Part shown: positions 33,898 to 45,800 of the stretch, one piece after another | Layout: each line of letters begins with the position of its first letter | Position numbering within the stretch: the stretch's first letter is position 1 | NCBI GenBank assembly: GCA_028551475.1 | Contig: CM052357.1 | Location: forward strand, 24,697,745-24,761,744 | Length of the DNA: 64,000 nucleotides | Direction: 5' to 3' | DNA from: Casuarina equisetifolia | Lineage: Eukaryota; Streptophyta; Magnoliopsida; Fagales; Casuarinaceae | Made by a program: the position numbers and the translations under genes | Notes under the pieces: model-generated | What the model saw: only the letters and a program-made list of their open reading frames with translations | What the model was told of the DNA's origin: nothing | Databases searched by the model: none

Positions 33898-36800
33898 ATG
33901 ACGGAGGAGAGTAAGAGACAGACGAAGTTCAGCGTCCTCTGCAGCCTCTTCACGTGGATGCAGCGGAGCAAGTCGTCGGCCAAAAAGCGTTCCAAGTTCC
34001 GCAAGTTCCTCGATACTTTCTGCGATCCCGGAGATTACTTCAGCGCCATCCGCCTCATCCTCCCCAGCCTTGACCGCGAGAGAGGCACATACGGCCTCAA
34101 AGAGTCCGTGCTCGCCACCTGCCTCATCGACGCCCTCGGCATGTCCCGCGACTCCCACGACGCCCTCCGCCTCGTCAATTGGCGCAAAGGCGGCGCTCAA
34201 ACCGGTGCCAATGCCGGAAACTTTCCTCTCGTCGCGGCCGAGGTCTTTAGGATTTCGTTGCATTTCATTTTCTGCATTTGATATCGGGTGTTTGAAGTCT
34301 TTGTCTGTGGAGCAGGTATTGCAGCGCAGGCAAGGGATGGCTTCTGGTGGATTGACAATCAAGGATGTGAACGACTTGCTTGATCGCTTGGTTTCTGCTG
34401 AAAACAGGTGTACCATTTTGATTCTTTTTTTACTTCACTAACTCGTCAACAAGCATTCTCAGGAACTCAGAAGAGTTAGAAAAAGAAATATTGTTGAGTG
34501 AAAAATAGTCTCCTAAAAACTAAGTATGGGTTGAAGGCTAGAAAGCAAATGTGCGCATATCAAATGGTAGACGTGCTATTCGGATATGATTGCTGAGATT
34601 TATTATCTTCCTGTTAGGTTTCTATTTAAATTCATTTCTCCTTACTAGTTTCCCCATTTTTGTTGTTAATTCTTGGAATAACTTATATAGAAAATCAAAA
34701 GGTGTACAATCCTGAACGTCCGCTTTCCAGTACCATCAGTGAATAACAGCATTTTGCCTTTACTTTATACTAAAATGTGTATTTTTCTTTTTTGTTTATT
34801 TTTCTAATTTAGTTTCTTCTTAGTAAGGCCAACAAACTGCGTTAGGAGTCTAGTTTTTCAGTGTTAGAACTTGTCTCACCTGTTGGTATAAACAAGAATC
34901 TTTACTTTGCTTGCTATTTTTGACTGGTTGGTCCAACTTGGGCACTCATACGGGATTGAATGTGGGACATCACCTATGAAGGGGTAGGTGCCATTTGATC
35001 CAGATAACATTGCGTGAAGTGGTTTAGCAATACCAAAACTAGCAGTTCTTCCAAGCTATAAGGGAAAGTGTCCACCTTGAGTGTGGATGTTGTTTACACT
35101 ATTATTTGTCCTACCGATTTTGCATTTTCACTTTACCCGTTCTAGTACGTCTGTAGTTGTAGTTGGTCATCTAGTGTGCATACTATGTATAGTTTAGGAA
35201 ACATTTTATAGAGTTGTGGTGCCTTAATTTCATTTTTTTTTTTCATTGAGCTTAGCCTTTTCTTTTCTTGTACATTCTCTAGCTCTAAGCTTGTGCTTGA
35301 TCATCATGTATTCTTTTTGTCTGATATGATTTTGGTTGTTGTGTTTCCATTTTTATATTGATATATTTATATGGCACAACTGGGGAACAGGACAGAGAAG
35401 ATATCAGTTCTTTCTACATTGATAAACAAGACAAACGCACAGGAAATGAAGTGGATTATCATGATTATTCTTAAAGGTTTCTTATGACACTCATAGTCAT
35501 GAAATTCTTTCCTTCGTCACTATCAGGTGAATTATGATTATTATCTTTATTTGTTTCTTAATCCAGACCTGAAGCTTGGAGTTAGTGAAAAGAGCATTTT
35601 TCATGAATTCCATACTGATGCTGAAGACCTGTTTAATGTGACCTGCGATCTAAAATTGGTTTGTGAAAAGTTGAGGGATCGAAGTCTGCGGCATAAGCGC
35701 CAGGTCTTGCACAAATTCTAATAAATTCCGTAATCTGTTTTGACATTCTATGCTATGGCAAGATTAGACCTGTTTAGCTTTGTGAGTATTCAAGAGGGGG
35801 GGATGAGTTTCCTTTTTTTTTTTTTTTTGTTTTGGTTTAGGGGATGAAGAATGGGGCTGTGGTTAAGCTCTTATGTAAGGAAGTTGCCTGTGTACCCCGG
35901 CTATGGCTGGAAGCCGGCTTGGAATATTTGATAGTAGGTGCATTTACCTCTGGAATACTATTGTTTGGGTACAATGGGGAGAGGGGATACAGTGTGTAGG
36001 TTTTACAAATAGATGCAAGAAAGGGCCGCAGAAAGTGGGAGTGGGAAGTGAGGGCTTGGTTTGCAAATGCAAACCAGAAAGTATATAGTTACTTAGGTAA
36101 ACTACTATAGGATAGGTCACATATGGGTAGGTTTTTCAAGAATTAAGTTTTTTAGCCTAATCCTGATCCGATCACCATTGGAAACCAATCTGGCATGGTT
36201 CTGTTGCTCCCCCCCTCCCCCGAGGCCTAGCACATGTGATCACATGGAAAGGGAAAGTCCAATAATTTATGGTCCCCTAGGGATCCAGGGTGGGGGCTAG
36301 TACCCACCCGCCCCAAAAGTAATGTAGAGAGCCCTCTACAATCATCATGCCTCCCTTACAAATCTGATCAAATCACTTCTTGTGCCTTAAAATTCAGAAA
36401 AGAATTTGATGAGTTCTCAAGATATCTGAAGGAACTTAGACCTTCTGAAAAGCCTAAAAACAAAGTATGTGATTTTTGTTTTTCAAAATTCAAAAAGCTT
36501 GACACCCAATGTCGTATGAGATTTTTTTTTTTTTAAAAAAATACAATGCAGAAAAGTTTTGAAAAGTTTTTTTAATTTTATATTTTATCCAGGCTATAAT
36601 GCCTAACTTATCCAGTGTATCAATTTCTTTTTTTGAAAGAACAATTGAAAGCTCGTTAATAATATTTTGTATTAATTTTTCATTTTGGAATACAATCTGT
36701 TATTTGTTTTGACCTAAATTACAAGGAGAATCTCTGTACCCACAACTTATATTGTTTTGTATCAAAAGACAGATAAACCCTAAGTACTTGAGATGTTTAT

Positions 36801-39800
36801 CACTTAAAGCATAATCTGGTGCTCCTCAAGAGAAAATCCTAGCTCTCTTCTGTTGTACACTGCTACTTAGATTAACTGTAAATGGTGAAAAACTGGGGTA
36901 GTTAATAGGTGGAGTGATGAGATTTCTTACAATCAAAACTTCATAGGAGTTGGATTGAATCAGATCTTTTTTTTTTTGGGCTTGGTTAATGGGGGGAGGG
37001 GGGAGATATGTCATAAACTCCAGACCTTGCGGTCTGGAGCCCCACTACACTCCAACTGAGCTAGGGGGGCTTGATGGATTGAGTCTGAGTTATGAGCTGA
37101 AAACTGGTAATTTTGTTAATTAGATATATATATTTTTTTCTTTTTGGGCATGAATAATTGCAAGAAAGAACAAGATGTATCAGTTATAGCTCTTTCCATG
37201 GATTGTTTAAAACTATAGTTAATTCTTATCATATTGTTAAACTTCTTTAATAGTACCTTTTCTTTGAAGTTTGTGTTCATCATGATATTTTTTGTTTCTC
37301 TTGTTGCAGGACATTGAAGTTGGAAAAGCTGTGCGCCCTCAACTGGCTATGAGAGTTGCTGATGCTACATCTGCATGGAAAAAGGTGTGGTTTCGAAAGA
37401 CTTGGCTCTTTTGACGATAGAGTTATTGAGCTGTTTTGTACTCATAATTTGTATTCGAAATCTCATTTTCAACCCCAAATGATTGCTTATGGTTCTCTTC
37501 ATTAATGATGTCTTGCTCTTTCACTATAGTTTGACATTGTTTTCCCATGTGGTTAGCTTCATGGAAAGGAAGTGGTTGTCGAATGCAAATTTGATGGTGA
37601 TCGCATCCAAATTCATAAGAATGGGACTGAGATACACTTCTTCTCAAGGCCAGTGCATGAGTATCCCTCATTAAAATATGCTGCTCTCAATCATTATCTT
37701 TTGTATTTTAGTATTTCTGCTAATTTTCTTTTAACTTGTAACCATGATAAATATTTTTACATTTCTATTTTATCTTTTTAGGTTTATGATCAAGTGAATT
37801 GACTGCACAACTAGGAAAAGTTCTTTGCATGCAATTATGTAGCCCTAGGCAATTGCTGTCCAAGTTGTTATGATTATGGAGCTTCTGCAATTCTGGAACT
37901 ATTATGTTCTTTGGCCTTGTCTGACTCCCAAATCATCTCTTCTGCAGGAGCTTTCTTGATCACTCTGAATATGGGCATGGGATGTCAGACATTATCCTAG
38001 AGAATGTTCTGGTTGATAGGTACATGTTCATTTGAATTTTTCATTTGAATTTGTGTTATTTCTGGCTGATTTTTCTTGCATTTAAACAACACTGGTGTGA
38101 TGTAGTTTAGTTGCTGCTTTATTTGACTAGTTATAAATGTACCCGAGAAGAGGCACCATCCGTCTAGTGGGCAGGGTAGCACCTGAACATAGAGTTAGTG
38201 ACCTTTAGAGGAGAAGCAAGCTTGGTATCATTGAACTCGTCTGATTTCAGAATGAATCCGTGGAGGGAAATCAATAAGCCATTCCAAATATCATGCGTAC
38301 TTGACCCTTCCTCAGGTCCTACCTTAGTCTAAATGGCTACTGGACTTCTTTGACTGAAATGTGGTGAACTACCACCAGCTTTCGTGAAGATGGTCTTCAT
38401 GAATGGATTTAAAAAAGGCCAACCTTCATCCATGTAGAAAAAGAGACTATGGTGTTATCCTTCTTTTTCCATGTCATGCATCGTGTTCCAATTATGCAAA
38501 AAATTGTGAATGTTTGGAAGATGACTTGAGGTCCTTGTACCCATATACTCACATTAGTTGTAATTCTTTTGAACACAACTGCAAAGGCCAAACTTCCTCC
38601 ATGTAGAAAAAAAAATTCTGGTGTTATCCTTTGTCCATGAGATGCATGGTTTTCTGATTGTCTAAAACATATGATTGTCTGGAAGATCACTCTAGGTCCT
38701 TGTACTATCTAGTCATATTAGTTGTTATTATTGAACATCACTGCAGAGCACAAACCTTCCGCACTTAGAAAAAAAAATCTGGTTTTATTCTTCTTTGTCA
38801 TGACATGTATGATTTCAGTTGTCAAAAAAATTATGGTTCCTTGGAAGAGAACTTTAGGCCTGTATGCTCATCTACTTCTGGTAGTTGGTTTTGTGATCAT
38901 TACTGCAAATGTTAACCTTCCAGCTCTGGTGTTATCCTTCTTCGTCCATAACATTTATGGTTTTCCACTTAAAAGCGACTAGCTGTAAGTCACTAAGCAT
39001 CTTTGCAAACACACAAGAGAGGGAAATATAAGTGGTGATGACCCAAAAATCATCTTGGTTGGTTTAATTAATTTCTTGAGATCATCTTTCAATCATACTT
39101 AGTTGCAACTAGCCTAGAGTATCTTACTGCTCCTTTGAGAGAGGCAGGAAGGAGGAAGGGAGGGAGGGGACAATAATTACCTAAAATTGTGTTAATTGAT
39201 CTGCCTGATTGATGTCTCGGAGCTGATGTTAAATCGCTTATGTCTCTGACAAGCTCTAAAGTATTGTGTTTGTGAGAGAGGGTTTAGGATTATGACATGA
39301 CATTTTAACCACCCTTTCAGTAGTACTTGTTTATTTTTATTTTTTGATAGATAATGGGGGTGAGGGGATCCAAACCGAGTTCCTTGAGGTCAGAAGGCAA
39401 TAGGTCTGCTACTTAGCCATTAGCCCTGGTTCAATGAGGGTTAGGGGTCCTCCAGTAGTACTTAAACAAGTTTGTCCCTAGTCTTTGCTCTCTTTCCTTG
39501 GTGGTCCTTAGCAATCACATAAAGCAGCTATTCAGGATTTAAGGTGGATGAGTGTAAGACAAGGAAAGATAAGAAATGAAGATAATTAAATGCTTGTTGA
39601 CCTTGGTCATTGGTGTAATTCAAGGAGGCTACAGCATCACAACAGGAGTGTGACATCAAGATCCATAATATTTAGTAATACTTGAATGAGCTTTTCCATA
39701 ATATTTTCTCTTTCTTAGTAATAAATAATGTAGCTGTTGTGGATTTAGTGTGGATGAAGATAACAGAAGGAAAGACGAGAAGGTTATGTCAATTTAAAGG

Positions 39801-42800
39801 TAAGATTGAATCAAACTAGGAGTAGATGAGAAAGTCTCATAATGGTTATTTTCATCTATGAGGATGTGGAGCAGCTTGTGAAATGAAGTTGGAGCAATAG
39901 AGAAACGAAAATGGCAGGAGAGTCAAAAGGTGCTGTTCGTAGGGTGTAAATAAATATTTACGTTATGATTTATGTATTCATAATGTACCTAACAATGTGC
40001 CTTTGGTATTACTGAATTTAAAGGCCTGTACCACTGGCCATCTGCCCTTGTAATCCTTGTGCAAAGGTCCAGGGATTGATTTTCAGTAATTGCAGATGGA
40101 ATGTATGTCCAAACTTGAAATTGTTTCTCCTAGGTTTTGACTAGCTTCTGCTTATGTGTTTAATATCATAGATTGATATCGGTGATACATGCCACTTTTT
40201 GTCACAAGAAACTAGCTTCTAGGCATTTTCACCTCTGCAGAAAAACTTGTTCAGAGATTTAACCACAAAAATTTATGAGCTTTCTTTATTATCTGGCTGT
40301 GCAATGGTTGTGCCCATCTTAAAATACTTATTACTTTGCCAGTCCCAAGAATTTCTGCCCACAAATATGAAGTATCCTTCTTAGGCTCCTACATGTCGAA
40401 ATTACTGAAGATCAGTGTGTGGACGCGTATAAATTTCCCTTATTAGAAGACAACTTTTGGTATGTGGTGCTGTATATGTGTTTCGAAGTGGTGGCAGTAG
40501 GAGACTGGTGAATTTGACATCGTGGTAGTAAAGATTCAAGTCCCTTGGCCAGTAGCCTTGATAAAAGCTGGAGTACCCATCTCATCCTTGAACTCCTGGC
40601 TGGCTCTGTAGAAGTTTCCACTAGTTTGGGACTGGGCATCCTAATTTTATTTGCCAAATCTAAGATATGTCGTTGACAAGCAAATGTACCCTCCCTTGGA
40701 TGATCTAACTCTAATCATACAAAGTATGTAATGTCTTAAGTCTGTAATCTGACTTTATTCCCGAATTTAAAAGTTGATATCCTACCAAGGCTAATTTCAG
40801 TAAATAAGACTGCCATTAACATAGATAATGAGAGCTTTAGTTTTGTTACCATGATTTATCTATCAGCAGCTCAATAGTGATTTCATCCTTTTTTAGTAAT
40901 AAGACCATTTGACCTTTCTTAGTGAAAGCCCATCAAATGGGGTGGTCACCATGGCATGAATGAGCCCCCTATTTAATGTGCGTGCCTGAGACCCAAGATG
41001 ACAGAAAGTATGCATTCTTTATTTTTAGGGGTATTCCTTATCAGTTAATGCTTGTATCTGACAAATCCTTAGGGGACACTGTGCTTCCCGTGAAAAACAA
41101 ATGCGGTGTGCGCATTGAAAGTATTTGTCTCTCATATGATAACTACTTTTTTCTGTTGTGCGTGCTTTTAGGTGTATACTTGATGGCGAAATGTTGGTCT
41201 GGGATACATCTTTGAATTGCTTTGCTGAGTTTGGATCAAATCAAGAAATAGGTTTTCACACCTTTTTGACTCAATAGTTTATTTATTTATTTTTAACTTT
41301 TAATTTTTTTAATTTTACTGTTTTCATGCCTGTTTGGAAGTGCATTTATGTATTTTTTTTTCCCCTTTTTTTATAGCGAAGGCTGCAAAGAATGGACTGG
41401 ACAGTGATAGACAGGTTTTTTTATTTTATATTAATTTGAATTTTCTTTTCACTGTTTCTATATTGGAGCTTTTACTATAGATACTGATTTTATTTTTTCT
41501 TATTCAAAAATTTGTTGCAGTTGTGTTGTATCCTTTCTATGCCTGACTTCAAAGGTCTAGGTCCTACCTTCAATTTTGGCACTTCGATACGATTTTGATG
41601 GCAAACAAAAGCTTTGTTGTATCTTGACATGAGATCGGCTAGATGTTGCATTTGATGTTCTTTATGTTGGGGATACCAGTGTAATTCACCAGAGCTTGAA
41701 CGAACGCCATCAGCTTCTGCAGAAAGTTGTGAGGCCTTTGAAGGGTCGTTTAGAAATCTTAGTGCCTAATGCTGGTCTTGGTCTTAATGGTCTCTGCCCT
41801 TCTGGTCCGAATGATACTTTGAGCTTTTTGTTTTAGTTAAAATGGTAGAATCTTTTTTTGACTAATGAAATTTTTTTGTAATTATACATTTTTTTATAAT
41901 GTAGATTTAGTGTTCGTTCTTGTTGGTAGTACTGTAGAATGTCTTGTGGGCTACTTTAAGTCATATTTCACTGGGTTCAATCGTAGTTGAAGCCTATCTC
42001 TAAGGTAGAGGTCACAATGGGTGCCTGTGACCTCCTCCTCAAATTGCCCTTCCTCTCCTTGTAAGAACTAGGAGGAGAGTGAGTGGTAGGTTCATGAATT
42101 TCTGGTTTCATGCTAACTTATATTAAGAACAAAAAAAGAAAAAAATTACATTTTATCCGTAGGTCAAGTATGATACATGGGTTTCGATGATGTTTTAACT
42201 TCTTGTGCAGACTATGTATGCAGACGATAAAATAATATGAATTCCAGGATCTGGTGTTGGACCTGAACCTCCTTTGTTTTAAAAAATTAAAATATGTTTT
42301 AGCACGTATGTGAAGTTGTGATTGTAGTTTAAGTTCCAAGAACTATATTTCTGGCCCATATTAATACCTCATTATATTGCCATCCCAGTTAAAAAATGAG
42401 TCTGCAAGCATAACTTTAGGTCTTGCCTGTGATTTTTTGAGATTCGCCTGCATCAAATGTGGGCTTCTGACTAGTCTAGGCTATTGATTTCCTGAATTGT
42501 AATTTGGTGATTTCCTTTCTTGGTTCTTGATTTGGATTTTCTGGCTTATCTATGCTGATGCAGGGGAACCTTGTTGGTCGCTTGTCGCCCATAAGGTAGA
42601 TGACATTGCGAGGTTCTTCAAAGAAACCATTGAAAACAGGTCAGTTATGTTTTTTATAAGGCCATTGAATCCAAATAGTCCTAATTTGGTTAGCTTCTTT
42701 CTCTCTGTCATCATTATAAACTCCAAGTTAACAAGTATCGTTGTTTCTCAAATTCTCGATACAGGCAACCTTCTGAAAATAAGTTAAGAGAAACTATATC

Positions 42801-45800
42801 ATTTGAATGCACCTGTATTTGGCCATTTTGATAGATTTATTATGCATTTTGCAAAGCTAAGCTCGAGTTAATCAAGGTCATGTCTCTAATTTATTCTAAT
42901 TAAATTACTTTTGAATATTTTAGAGAAGAAGGGATTGTGTTAAAGGACCTTGGTTCCAAATGGGAACCAGGTGATCGTAGTGGAAAGTGGTTGAAGTTGA
43001 AGCCTGACTATATTCGTGCTGGTTCTGACCTGGATGTTCTTATCATAGGTTTGAGTTACCATTTTTTTTTTTGGTTCATCTTTTTTAGAGTTGGTTATGT
43101 CCAAGCAATCTTGTATAAACCTTTGCTTGCTTGCAATTTTTGTAGGTGGATACTATGGCTCTGGACGCCGTGGTGGGGAGGTCAGCTTTCCATTTTTTCT
43201 ACTGTACGATAATTTTATAATATAAGATGTGTAAGAAAAACTATGTATTAATGTACTTATTATTGCAGGTAGCTCAATTCTTGGTGGGCCTTGCAGAGCG
43301 TCCAGCTCCAAACACATACCCTAGGCGGTAAAAATTTCTTATTGGGGTAGCCAATTGTTCATGTTATCTTGTGTCTTAAAGCACATAATCTAAAAACAGA
43401 TCCGTATCCATGTTGTGCACCTGAGCTGTTTTGCCAATATAATGGTGCTTTAGTAAAGGCAATAAGTGGCCATAAAAACTTGAGTTTCAAGATTAATTTC
43501 CTCCGTGATATTCCAAAGTAGGTTTCTACAGACGAACCACCTCTATGTTACTCGCAAGTTTTGCAAATGGAAGAAAGCAACTTATGGTTGCAAATAATTT
43601 CGTAAAGCATGGTTTGGTCGCTTCAGTTAGGTGGACATATTATTTGCAGTGATAGCTTATTAATTTTTTATTACATCAAGCCTTGTTAGATATTATGGTT
43701 ACCGATGTTCATGTGGATGAGATGAGGCCTTGAAGGCACAAATGAGTTAGCATTTTTACGTGAATGATTTAGGTGACTGGCAATAATCTATTTAAGGTTG
43801 CAAGGTAAGAACATAATTTTCCTCTTTCACTTGGAATTGTGAGTCAGATATTCTTGTCAACAAACGTGTGTTGAGTGTGTATTGGTGAACCACCGTGATG
43901 GATCATAATACTATGTTTAAGAAAATGATAGGATAAGTCATCTGAGGATCCTGAGGCGTGATTGATGTGGGGACATTGAATTAGTTAATTGTGATTCGGT
44001 GTGGCGTCACTTTGATTGTTGTAATCGTTGGTCAGTTCAGGTGATCAGTAAGGTAACAACATTTGAGTGCTGTTTGTTAAATATTTTGGTATCTGGAGGT
44101 CTAACAAAGGGAAGTATTTGAAGGGTGCGTTTGGCAGAGGTTTGTTGAGAACTTGGACAGTCTTGATATTCTTGCCTTTTCAGATGCAGATTAGGTTGGG
44201 TGATTATCTTAATAGGAGGTCCCTTTTGTGGGCTTTGCAGCTTAGCAGGAGGTAATCTTGTTACTGACAAGTAAGGATCAACATATGGTTGTGGATTGAG
44301 TGTGATAGTGGACAATGAGGGTATGATTACCTAGTATGTGAGATGTTACACATGAGAAATCTTTTGGAGGAGATGGACTTCTTGATAAATGGCCCTTCTG
44401 ATAATAAAGCTGCAATTTGTAGAGCCATCAACCTGGTATTCTGTGAGTGAACTAAACAAACAAACGCCAATCCTCACTTCACACAGGATAGGTTATGACA
44501 TCCTATGTTGAGTCTTCACCTAGTTGGAAGATGTTTTTACTAGAATTTTAACAGATAATCACTTTTGCACTTTGTAGCAAGCAGGCGTTTTGCTCCAACT
44601 TGGCTGAGTTGTAAGACATTCTGTATTAGTTGGAGGCAATATGGTACCTTTTTATTTTATGTTACTTTTTAATTATGTAACCATATCGAATTTATGAAAT
44701 TCTTATTCTAAGGTGTTGATTAGTTGAATTTTAATTTTTGCTCTATATAACAGGCCTATTTTTTGACATTTGGAGGTCGTTTATTTTCACAGTTTTATAG
44801 TTGGGAATATTGTCAACCCTTTTTTAGTGTAATTCTTTTGGAGAATTTTGCACTGGCATCTTGTATAAATGATGCTTCCCCCACTTTTTGATAAACCATC
44901 TTGCATAGCAAAAATATTATGCTCAAAGAACTTCGGGATTAATTCTATACACTCTGCCTTGCAGATTTGTTTCTTTCTGCAGAGTAGGTACTGGACTTTC
45001 TGATGAAGAGCTGGATGCTGTTGCGACAAAATTGAAGCCTTATTTGAGGTACGTGTTTGATAGCTTGATTAAAGAAATGTGTTTCCTCCACTGTTTCATG
45101 AGTTAAAATGTTTGACGTGCTAGGTGAACTAGTGGCAAAAGAACCAGATCATCTTTGCTAGTGAAAGTATGCCTTTCTAATCTCTCAGGTTGTGGATTGT
45201 TGACCTAAAATCTGTCTAATTGGTAATTTAAAATTTGGTTTGTGGAAGATTTGGCCCAATACTCTGATCCAGTAATTGACAAATGATAACATTGCCCTTT
45301 AGGTTTTATATTACAGTTGCTTATGAGCCCCATGAACAAACTGCTGGCCATCCAGAATCTTTTAGGTGTCTTTGTATTTTGGGGTATGTTTTTTTTTTTT
45401 TCACTGATTCTGCTTTTTCAGGAAATATGAATACCCCAGGAAGCCACCGCCTAGCTTTTATCAAGTAACGAATATCTCAAAAGAGAGACCAGATGTTTGG
45501 ATTGAAAGTCCTGAGAAGTTAGTAATATTACACCTTGTATTAACCATATCCAATATTTTGAATGTGTAAATCAATATCCTCTGTTACAACCTTTTTTTAT
45601 CCATTGTGGCAGATCAATAATTCTTTCTATTACCAGTGACATCCGTACTATAAGTTCTGAGGTATGTTGTCAGAACCATAAAGTATTTCCCTTCTGTTTA
45701 CGGAGAAATTAAAACAATTTTGTCTTACCTAGACTGTGTTAGTAATATTTGTTTAATGCCTTATTTATGAACTATCACTATGTCCTTGATTTGATATTCT

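Noticed and set aside
33868..34416. Minus-strand 182-codon frame opposite LIG4 exon 1
   Set aside because: It is an antisense shadow of a GC-rich coding exon, crossing the exon 1 donor and the exon 2 acceptor of LIG4.
36180..36320. GC-rich patch in LIG4 intron 4 as a further exon or SINE
   Set aside because: LIG4 exons 4 and 5 already join in frame, and no pol III boxes with proper spacing or flanking duplication were found.
37016..37063. A tRNA gene on the minus strand
   Set aside because: Box A is good, but box B is poor and no cloverleaf or acceptor stem closes. The A tail and flanking duplication fit a SINE better.
41612..41618. Second 7-nt microexon look-alike (CTTTGTT between AG and GTATC)
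   Set aside because: It would leave only a 24-nt intron before exon 11, too short for plant splicing, and its acceptor has no pyrimidine tract. The one at 41521-41527 has a strong acceptor.
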